From positions 1 through 64,000 of the forward strand of contig NZ_ATAY01000022.1 of NCBI RefSeq assembly GCF_000421965.1: a stretch of DNA of 64,000 nt, written 5' to 3'. The stretch comes from Ruminiclostridium papyrosolvens C7. GTDB taxonomy: Bacteria; Bacillota; Clostridia; Acetivibrionales; DSM-1351. Positions 18,489-24,916 of this stretch are shown here, in pieces. Positions within the stretch are counted from its first letter, which is position 1. The number at the start of each line of letters is the position of its first letter. Below the pieces are notes generated by a model. The model saw only the letters and a program-made list of their open reading frames with translations, made no database searches and was not told the DNA's origin. The translations under genes were made by a program, and so were the position numbers.

Positions 18489-19352
18489 TTAAAGGTCTAC
18501 TCTTTTAAGCTCAATTTCTTTTTTCTTCTTATCCTCGCTCTTTGACTTAAATACTGAGAATATTACGCTGGCTATCAATATTGTAAATATGGTAAGCAGT
18601 GAGTAAAGTATCGGTATTTCAAGTTCAAAGAACAAAATGCCAAGTTTTACACCTGTAAATACAAGTATAAGTGCTACACCGTATTTCACATACTTGAATC
18701 TTTCCTGCAATGCTCCAAGAACAAAATATAAGCTCCTGAGTCCCAATATGGCGAATATATTTGATGTATAAACTATAAACGGGTCAGTTGATATTGAGAA
18801 TATGGCAGGTATTGAATCTATTGCAAACAGGATATCCGAGGATTCAATAAGTACAAGTATTGCCAGCAGAGGAGTTGCATATTTCTTACCATTTTCTACG
18901 ATAAAAAATTTCTCTTCATGCATCTTGTCTGTCATTGGCAAAAACTTACCCATTATCTTTAATACTTTATTCTCCTTGTGATCCACAGGTTTTTCGTGAC
19001 CAAACATCATCTTGCAGCCGCTTATTATCAATATTACTCCGAAGATATACAGAATGAAGTGAATCTTGTTAACAAGAGTTATTCCCAGAACTATAAATAT
19101 CAGTCTTAAAACTATAGCTCCAAATATTCCATAGTTCAAAACTCTTCTCTGATAAGCCGGCGGTATTCCAAAGCTTGAAAATAAGATAAGGAACAGGAAC
19201 AGGTTATCAACGCTGAGACTTAATTCAATAACATACCCGCCAAGGAATTGTGATGCTTTGGCAGGGCCCTCAATCAGTAGAATTCCGATATTAAATACTA
19301 TGGCTAGTGCCATCCAGAATCCAACCCATTTCAGTGCTTTTTTAGTAGACAT
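18489..19352 (-). CDS. TerC-family membrane protein, probable manganese exporter
   Basis: A 287-residue TerC-family protein with about eight membrane helices. The conserved acidic positions are visible in ELSLSVDNLFLFLILFSSFG (about 43-62) and in ESSDILFAIDSIPAIFSIS (about 169-187). TerC relatives in Bacillus (MeeF/YkoY, MeeY) export Mn2+. The leader carries a yybP-ykoY Mn2+ riboswitch (19433-19564), which independently supports metal export. A ribosome site GGGGG lies upstream of ATG 19352. It ends against the bidirectional terminator at 18440-18480. Alx-type manganese or pH functions are the alternative within the family. Confidence 0.9.
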   Translation of the reverse strand: MSTKKALKWVGFWMALAIVFNIGILLIEGPAKASQFLGGYVIELSLSVDNLFLFLILFSSFGIPPAYQRRVLNYGIFGAIVLRLIFIVLGITLVNKIHFILYIFGVILIISGCKMMFGHEKPVDHKENKVLKIMGKFLPMTDKMHEEKFFIVENGKKYATPLLAILVLIESSDILFAIDSIPAIFSISTDPFIVYTSNIFAILGLRSLYFVLGALQERFKYVKYGVALILVFTGVKLGILFFELEIPILYSLLTIFTILIASVIFSVFKSKSEDKKKKEIELKRVDL

Positions 19353-19432
19353 TTTTTACCCCCTAGTTAGTTTTTATTTAATATTGCCAGTCTATATACA
19401 CTTCATACAATTTACTGGAGATATATATAAAC

Positions 19433-19475
19433 AAAAAGACCCTGAATGTATATAAGCATTACATTCAAGGTCTTG
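19433..19475 (-). terminator. riboswitch expression-platform terminator
   Basis: Minus strand: GACCTTGAATGTA pairs with TACATTCAGGGTC, loop of about 7, followed by T5. Its 5' arm is the same sequence as the 3' strand of riboswitch helix P1, so P1 and terminator cannot form together. Confidence 0.88.
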
Positions 19476-19564
19476 CTTCCCATATGGAGAATAAAGCCAG
19501 GCTCTTTTTTAAAGCCGGTTGTTGACTTTATCGCTTACAAGCTACTCCCCTTTACTTTAAATGT
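19433..19564 (-). promoter_or_regulatory. yybP-ykoY manganese riboswitch
   Basis: The leader of the terC gene contains the class hallmarks in order: AAAGGGGAGTAGC (loop 1), a short P2 hairpin GCTTGTAAGC, GATAAAGTCAACA, a GGCT/AGCC hairpin with GGCTTTAT, and the 3' signature GCAAGACC. P1 is formed by ACATTTAAAG (19555-19564) with CTTGAATGT. Because that 3' strand is also the terminator arm, Mn2+ binding should stabilise P1, prevent termination and switch terC on. The mechanism is inferred from base pairing and known members of the class. Confidence 0.92.
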
Positions 19565-19593
19565 AGTTTATCAAAGTATGAGTATTTAGTCAA
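19565..19593 (-). promoter_or_regulatory. sigma-A-type promoter of the terC leader
   Basis: Minus strand TTGACT (19593-19588), a 17-base spacer, then TAAACT (19570-19565). Transcription would start at the first bases of riboswitch helix P1. Confidence 0.65.
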
Positions 19594-19614
19594 TAATTTA
19601 TCCATAAAGTTACA

Positions 19615-19666
19615 TTTAAAGAGGCCGCCTGCAGAAATATACATAGCTGCAAACGGCCCCTTAAAC
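19615..19666. terminator. strong hairpin at the end of the tnpB-like operon
   Basis: GGGGCCGTTTGCAG pairs fully (with GU pairs) with CTGCAGGCGGCCTC and AT-rich flanks extend the stem to about 19 bp; loop about 12. The T tract after it on the minus strand is modest. It may end the hydrogenase-sensor operon, or be part of a structured RNA adjoining the TnpB-like gene. Confidence 0.5.
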
Positions 19667-19743
19667 TAGATAGCTGCACTTTTTTATATGTTTTAACATA
19701 TAAGCTTACTCTGTAAGCAATGTGCGGCAGCAAAAGCACAAGA

Positions 19744-21219
19744 TTAAATAATTTCTATATTTGAAAAATCACTTTTAACTAATTTATCAAGAATACTTTT
19801 TATATCCTTAAAATTCAGCTTTGAGTTAATATAGTTATCCTCTTTTTTCTCCAGTAATCTCTTTACCTCTTCCTTCAGCCGTTCGTATGGATTTTCATTT
19901 TTGTGAACAAACATATCCAAACCAATAAGTTCATTATTAAGATACATACCTTCGGTTGTCTTTCTAGCCTTTAACTTGAAGGTAGTCTTTTCATACTTTA
20001 TAAGTTTTACAGCAAGATTTCTGCTGCCAAGTTCATCCATACTATAGCTGGCTCCACAGGTTGTGCAGATAAACATGGTTTCCGAAAACCTGTTTTTTCT
20101 GGTGTTGCTTCCGCATACACAGCAGGTATGGAAAATATCGACAGAACTTACTTTTGCAGGAACAGGCAGTCCCTTTTGCGGAAGCTTGTATTCCAGCACC
20201 CTTACAAGGTCATTGTACATTTTACAACCATATGCAGGTTTATGTACAGTCCCTTCTTCCCTCCAGCTGAGTTTGTCACCCTTTCCCACAAGATTCTGAA
20301 GAATTACCATTGATTTGTTTTTAAAAGCTATATCTGCTATAGTGTTTGCCATCTTGCATATAATTTGTTTTCTATCATTTGTATTTCGGCAGTTTTCAAG
20401 ACTTCCCTTTTTAACTGAGTTTCCTTTTTCATCTACAATTGTGTAATTAATATCATTCCTGATACCCCTGCTGACACCCATAAACGTTGTAGTTTGTATT
20501 TCCTGCTCCTCGGGAAGATTTATACTCATGCTTAGAAAGTACTCGTTATTCTTGCTCAACAGGCGTGCCGTTCTAAGTATTTCAGGCCTGTCAATAGCCT
20601 GTCTAAGCATATTTTCCTGCCATTTTCCGAATGAAAGGGGAACTATTATGAAGGTTTCCCTTTTTAAACTTTTGGCAGGCTCGGGATTTTTTGATATATA
20701 TACAAGTTCTCTTTTATTAGCGGATATTTTACGTACCTTGGCATTTTTTATATTCATCAGAAACAATTTAGCAAAGTACGTGTTGCTGTCAGGATCGTAA
20801 AGCAAGCAAAAACTTCTTTTTGTATCATACCTGCAAAAATAAATAGGTCTCAGCTTTTCCTGTACCTGAGCATTATCCTGCTTGAAATTCGGAAACACCA
20901 TGTCGTGCTTTGTTTGCTTCTGAACAAAATAACTTGCCAGCGTCATACCAAAGTCAAGCTTCAAAGAGTCCTTGAAAGGCTGAACATCAAACTTGTTCAA
21001 TTCGTTTGATATTTTACTGTCTATCCATTTTGAAAGTGACAGTGTACTATAAGTCCCCTTAGGGGATTTATAATTACTTTCAATTTCATCTATATTATCA
21101 AAAGCAGTTCTTAATAAATAATTAAATGCATTACTATAATTTTCAAATGCTTTTTGTATAATTTCACGTTTAAGCTTACCGGGTTTATGAAGTTTTAAAT
21201 GTATTGTCCTGAGACCCAA
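19744..21219 (-). CDS. TnpB-like protein with degenerate RuvC site
   Basis: A 491-residue relative of IS605 TnpB (RNA-guided nuclease). The OrfB layout is kept: N-terminal helical region, RuvC-I region near residue 247, RuvC-II near 307, a four-Cys zinc ribbon (CCVCGSN ... CTTCGAS, about 365-390) and RuvC-III. Catalytic residues look lost: the usual G-[IV]-D-x-G reads GVSRGIRN (Asp to Ser) and the usual [IV]-x-E-[DN]-L reads VILQNL (Glu to Gln); only the RuvC-III Asp (SMDELGSRNL) appears kept. About 90 charged C-terminal residues follow. It starts at TTG with GGAGGGGG close upstream, 15 bases after the phosphatase gene. No TnpA or element ends are near, which suggests a domesticated gene rather than an active transposon. 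Confidence 0.8.
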   Translation of the reverse strand: MGLRTIHLKLHKPGKLKREIIQKAFENYSNAFNYLLRTAFDNIDEIESNYKSPKGTYSTLSLSKWIDSKISNELNKFDVQPFKDSLKLDFGMTLASYFVQKQTKHDMVFPNFKQDNAQVQEKLRPIYFCRYDTKRSFCLLYDPDSNTYFAKLFLMNIKNAKVRKISANKRELVYISKNPEPAKSLKRETFIIVPLSFGKWQENMLRQAIDRPEILRTARLLSKNNEYFLSMSINLPEEQEIQTTTFMGVSRGIRNDINYTIVDEKGNSVKKGSLENCRNTNDRKQIICKMANTIADIAFKNKSMVILQNLVGKGDKLSWREEGTVHKPAYGCKMYNDLVRVLEYKLPQKGLPVPAKVSSVDIFHTCCVCGSNTRKNRFSETMFICTTCGASYSMDELGSRNLAVKLIKYEKTTFKLKARKTTEGMYLNNELIGLDMFVHKNENPYERLKEEVKRLLEKKEDNYINSKLNFKDIKSILDKLVKSDFSNIEII

Positions 21220-21234
21220 GAAAGCTCCCCCTCC

Positions 21235-22407
21235 CTAGCAATACTCTATACTGATATGTTTTCCCGTATGTGTAAGTAATGCGGCCAGTTCTTCCACCAG
21301 CTTGAATTTCATTCCCATATTAAGTGGAAATTCAGGATTCTGGTGTGCCGGATTCATTGCCCTTCCAACAAAGAAATATATACTGGTGCTCTCCTCAAGG
21401 AGCATTTTTGCCAGCCTTGAAGCACCATCCTTTTTATTAAGCTTCAGCATATCTCCCATACCGCTCTCAGGTGATACGCAGGCTTTAAGCAAATCAAGTG
21501 TTTTTCTAAGGGTCAGTACTCCTTCTGTAGTCAGGTTAATACCTTCTATCTCTGCCGTAGGAGGAACCGCAGGATTAAAGTATTCTATAGAGGTCTTAAT
21601 TTCCTTCCCCAAAACTCTGGCAACAATCTGAGACGTAGTACCGCCGCAAATAACTTTTTTCCCTTCGTTTCCTATAAATCGGGATACAATCTCCTCATCC
21701 CGTGCAGAATCCACAGGCGGCCCGATCATCAGATTCAGCTTCACAGGTTTTTTTGCTTTAAGAGTAACAACTGTAGTGTCATCGCCGGGTTCATGGGAAT
21801 AAAGGTTGTCACAGGCTGCCAACAAGAGTTTTGCAAGTGTCTTTGAGGACGCATCCTTTTTATAGGTCTTTTGTATATACTCACTGACATTATCCCACTG
21901 CCAACCCAGATTTAGGGTCTGGCCTATTCCCGCATGGATAACACCGTCGCTTATCATTACAAACAAGTCATCAGGACTGACTTTGAACCTGGCTTCTTTT
22001 ATCAGTTTGTCATTAACAACCCTGCTTTCTGTCTCCAGGCTCATTATCTTGCCCTTTCGAAGCCTAACTACAGACGGATTATCGAATTCGGCCAAGTATC
22101 CTTCACCGTTGTTGAATATCTGTATTATAGAGAAAGTTGAATATGCAACCCCTCTCTCCTTGCAAACAGGAAGGGTTTTTGCAACCGTATTAACAGCCTC
22201 TTCTATATCCAGACCATTTGACATAATCGTTCCTATAATCTTAGAAGTAAGCGTTGCAAGTATATTTGCCTTCACACCGCTTCCCAGACCATCAGCCAAA
22301 ACAACTACCACTGAATCAGGGCTTCTGATTATTTCAACCTTGTCTCCGCATAATTCTTCCCTATATTTATTTATACTTTCGTAACTTACATCAATATACA
22401 GGCTCAC
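21235..22407 (-). CDS. SpoIIE/PP2C-type serine phosphatase
   Basis: A 390-residue SpoIIE-like PPM phosphatase. The metal-binding motifs VVVVLADGLGSGVKANIL (about 30-47), MISDGVIHAGIG (about 147-158) and PGDDTTVVTLKAKKP (about 206-220) are intact in the N-terminal 220 residues; the remaining C-terminal part is of a type I do not know. No membrane segment. The GTG start overlaps the TAG of the PAS-hydrogenase gene by one base, so the two are coupled. Phosphatase-linked sensory [FeFe]-hydrogenases are a known arrangement (group C). The substrate is presumably a phosphorylated regulator, which is not identified here. Confidence 0.82.
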   Translation of the reverse strand: MSLYIDVSYESINKYREELCGDKVEIIRSPDSVVVVLADGLGSGVKANILATLTSKIIGTIMSNGLDIEEAVNTVAKTLPVCKERGVAYSTFSIIQIFNNGEGYLAEFDNPSVVRLRKGKIMSLETESRVVNDKLIKEARFKVSPDDLFVMISDGVIHAGIGQTLNLGWQWDNVSEYIQKTYKKDASSKTLAKLLLAACDNLYSHEPGDDTTVVTLKAKKPVKLNLMIGPPVDSARDEEIVSRFIGNEGKKVICGGTTSQIVARVLGKEIKTSIEYFNPAVPPTAEIEGINLTTEGVLTLRKTLDLLKACVSPESGMGDMLKLNKKDGASRLAKMLLEESTSIYFFVGRAMNPAHQNPEFPLNMGMKFKLVEELAALLTHTGKHISIEYC

Positions 22408-24131
22408 TATAATTCACCCATCTCTGACATAATGGATTTTTTTAGCTTGGTTAAAGCCACCTTTGTTTCGGCAGTAGTTTCACCAAGAAGACTGGCGATC
22501 TCCTGAGCCACTGTCATTTGTTTTTCCATAATTTTTTGAGCAATATCTATATTCTGAGAACGACTTTCCAGAATTTTTTGCCTCTGGGCCTCCTCTTTAG
22601 TAATATCATTTATTATAACTATAACAGTATTATGCTGTTTTACGTTTATAATGGACTGTTTTACCACCATACCATAACTTTCGTAAACATATTTCTCATC
22701 ATACACATTTTCTGCACCTTCCAACACCTGTTCAAACTCATCACAGGGAAGTATTTCTGAAATACTTCTTCCATTCATGTTTCTGGCTCCGAGGTTGAAC
22801 ATCTGCTGGGCAGACTTATTAAGCTCCTGAATTTTAAGACCCTCATCCAGCGCAAAAATTGCATATGGTGTATAATTTATGATAATGTTTGAAATAGACT
22901 CAGCCCTTTCCCTCATATATGGCAGACACATATGAACCTGTGCTTTACCGTGAAATACGGCTGTAGCCTTTTCCCTGCAGGAGTGATAACCGCACGCCCC
23001 GCAGTTGAGCTCTTTGTCCTTGCTGAATTTTCCAATACTATTTAATATACCTTGTATTACTGCCTCTGACGGTACTTCCAGCTTTTTTGACCTGTCAACA
23101 AATTTCTTTGATAAGTCAACCTTGGTCAAAGCCATTACAGAATTAGTCAAACCCGTATCCGTTTGAATCCCTGTTCTTTTAGCATAGTTCAAAAGTCTCT
23201 CTCTTGCAGTAAGGAATCCTCCCGGTACATTTTTCATACACGGGCCCCCCAAGCAGCCTCCCTTACAACTGCTCATTTCAATGAAATAATTTTCTATGTC
23301 ACCCTCTACTATGGATTGAAGAACATCCATGCATCGTTCAACACCGTCTACACTAATGGATCTGTAGTTCTTTTTATATTTTCTGTCAATAGTTTTTAAG
23401 ATTCCGCCGGGTACGGGGTATATTCTCGCTGACGTATCAAAGCTCTTTATACCATCAACGATTTCATTTGACTCGTAAAGGCCTTCTTCTTCAAACCACT
23501 TGTCCAAATCATCAAAAGTTACTACCGCATCAATTTGACTACCGTTTTGAAGATCATTAAATTCTTCTTTCTTTGAAATACAAGGTCCTATAAATACTAC
23601 TCTGATTCTTTGTCCATATGTTTCCCTGAGCATTTTAGCATGGGCTATCATGGGAGAAACCACCGGAGCAAGCTGTTCCAACAGCTGAGGGTAATATTTT
23701 TCTATAAGTAATATTATTGATGAGCAGCAGCTGGTTATGATATTTTTCATTTTCTTCTGCTTCAAAAGATTTTCATACTGCCTTGATACCTGATAAGCAC
23801 CATTGGCTGTTCCTTCTATGTGTGTAAATCCGAGCTTTTTCAGGGCATAATAAACCCACTTTTCATCATGGTCAAATGCAGAAATAAATGAAGGTGCAAG
23901 ACTTACATATACTTTTTCACGCTTCTGTATAAATTTTTTGACTTTTTCAACATCGCTGTTAACGCTTTTTGCATTCTGAGGACATACCGTAAGGCAATTT
24001 CCGCAGAGCATGCATTCGTCATGTATGATTTCAGCCTGATCATTCTTGAATGCAATTGCGTTTACAGGGCAGCTTCGTATACATTTATAACAGTTTTTAC
24101 AGTTCGCTTCTTTAAATTGAATTACGCTCAT
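22407..24131 (-). CDS. sensory [FeFe]-hydrogenase with PAS domain
   Basis: A 574-residue fusion: two 4Fe-4S motifs (CKNCYKCIRSCP and CMLCGNCLTVCP, residues about 11-50), a hydrogenase H-cluster region with ITSCCSS, IGPCISKKEEF and SSCKGGCLGGPC (about 108-300), a further Fe-S domain (NCGACGYHSCREKA ... C, about 378-407), a PAS domain (about 415-530) and a C-terminal helix. L1 reads TSCCSS rather than TSCCPAW and L3 lacks MACPGGC, typical of sensory rather than bulk catalytic enzymes. It probably senses H2 or redox state and passes the signal to the adjoining phosphatase. GGAGG lies 7 bases before ATG 24131. Confidence 0.88.
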   Translation of the reverse strand: MSVIQFKEANCKNCYKCIRSCPVNAIAFKNDQAEIIHDECMLCGNCLTVCPQNAKSVNSDVEKVKKFIQKREKVYVSLAPSFISAFDHDEKWVYYALKKLGFTHIEGTANGAYQVSRQYENLLKQKKMKNIITSCCSSIILLIEKYYPQLLEQLAPVVSPMIAHAKMLRETYGQRIRVVFIGPCISKKEEFNDLQNGSQIDAVVTFDDLDKWFEEEGLYESNEIVDGIKSFDTSARIYPVPGGILKTIDRKYKKNYRSISVDGVERCMDVLQSIVEGDIENYFIEMSSCKGGCLGGPCMKNVPGGFLTARERLLNYAKRTGIQTDTGLTNSVMALTKVDLSKKFVDRSKKLEVPSEAVIQGILNSIGKFSKDKELNCGACGYHSCREKATAVFHGKAQVHMCLPYMRERAESISNIIINYTPYAIFALDEGLKIQELNKSAQQMFNLGARNMNGRSISEILPCDEFEQVLEGAENVYDEKYVYESYGMVVKQSIINVKQHNTVIVIINDITKEEAQRQKILESRSQNIDIAQKIMEKQMTVAQEIASLLGETTAETKVALTKLKKSIMSEMGEL

Positions 24132-24217
24132 AAAGTCGCCTCCATAGCCCTGACGGCTCTTATGCAGTTATTAGTATATTCTGCCTGTCGTCCTGGTGTA
24201 AATTGTAATAATTTACA

Positions 24218-24478
24218 CTATCCCTTCTTGCCTTCAATTGTGTTAATTACTTTCTCTGTAAAGAAACTTTCAGCACTTATTACGCCTACATCTCCATAAA
24301 AAGTATCGCCTATTTTAACGCAAACACCTGTTGTGCAATGCCCCATACAAAAGGATGCCTTTAATTCAACTTTGCTTTCAAGATTATTTTCCTTAATCAT
24401 TCTTTGAAAGCAGTTGATTATCTGATAAGACCCCTTGAGATGGCAGGAACTACCAACGCAAACATATATATCAAGCAT
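24218..24478 (-). CDS. thioredoxin-like 2Fe-2S ferredoxin
   Basis: An 86-residue thioredoxin-like ferredoxin (NuoE C-terminal type). The four cluster ligands appear as CVGSSCHLKG near the N-terminus and CMGHCTTGVCVKIG near residue 46. It likely delivers electrons to the sensory hydrogenase encoded 86 bases downstream. ATG 24478 is chosen because GGTGG lies 5 bases upstream; the GTG at 24487 overlaps that site. A Rex-like operator sits at 24497-24514, just upstream, so this is the first gene of the sensor operon (2Fe-2S protein, PAS-hydrogenase, phosphatase, TnpB-like). Confidence 0.87.
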   Translation of the reverse strand: MLDIYVCVGSSCHLKGSYQIINCFQRMIKENNLESKVELKASFCMGHCTTGVCVKIGDTFYGDVGVISAESFFTEKVINTIEGKKG

Positions 24479-24496
24479 ATATTCCACCGCCTATGT

Positions 24497-24514
24497 TTGT
24501 TAAACAAATAACAA
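24497..24514. promoter_or_regulatory. Rex-like operator upstream of the sensory hydrogenase operon
   Basis: TTGTTAAACAAATAACAA matches the clostridial Rex consensus TTGTTAANNNNTTAACAA at 13 of 14 defined positions. It is 19 bases before the first start codon. Rex represses fermentation genes when NADH is low. Confidence 0.72.
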
Positions 24515-24608
24515 TATAATTGTAAATTATATATTTTTTTATGTCAAATCCATTTAGTTACTAAAAATCTAATTATATATATGAAGGTCTTTAAATTAAG
24601 CTTATGGT

Positions 24609-24797
24609 CTATTTACGTCCTGAAAATGCCGGTACCATACCTAAAAACAGCGGGCTTAATTCACAATAGGATTTATTACAGCTGTTACAGCAATACTCCA
24701 TATCGGTTTTTGCTTCATCAACCATCATTAACTGCATGCAAATGTTAATATCGTTACCTGCTACATCACACAACATATTGTTTTGATTATTCATCAT
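24609..24797 (-). CDS. small Cys-rich protein of the hydrogenase operon
   Basis: An unrecognised 62-residue protein. It carries a compact Cys cluster (EYCCNSCNKSYCE, about 35-47) plus a Cys near residue 10 and another near 20, which could bind Fe-S or zinc. The frame is open to 24878, but ATG 24797 (or the next codon, 24794) has GGGAGG 5-8 bases upstream. It lies 120 bases after hydA and before the next Rex-controlled unit, so it is probably the last gene of the hydrogenase operon and might help assemble or protect the enzyme; that is inference. Confidence 0.55.
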   Translation of the reverse strand: MMNNQNNMLCDVAGNDINICMQLMMVDEAKTDMEYCCNSCNKSYCELSPLFLGMVPAFSGRK

Positions 24798-24916
24798 GGT
24801 ATCCTCCCTTTGCCTTATTGGCTTATAATTGATTTTTTGCTTATTTAATATATGAGATTTTAAAACAGATGAGGCCAAAGAATTTAAACTTTAAGCCACA
24901 TCTGTAATATTATATT

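Larger units (their letters stand above)
19353..19743 (-). other. gene-free stretch: riboswitch leader, promoter and operon-end hairpin
   Basis: Reading leftward on the minus strand from the tnpB-like stop, this holds two small hairpins (GCTTAC/GTAAGC near 19702-19716 and the palindrome TTATATGTTTTAACATATAA near 19683-19702), a strong GC-rich hairpin (19615-19666), a promoter (19565-19593) and the manganese riboswitch with its terminator (19433-19564). TGCAGCTAT occurs twice around the big hairpin. No protein gene was found. Confidence 0.7.

Noticed and set aside
19525-19545. cre-like catabolite operator TGTAAGCGATAAAG
   Set aside because: The bases are part of riboswitch helix P2 and the following conserved stretch, which explains them fully.
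19744-21219. Active IS605-family insertion sequence
   Set aside because: No TnpA, no paired element ends, strong operon-type spacing to the phosphatase gene, and lost RuvC acidic residues.
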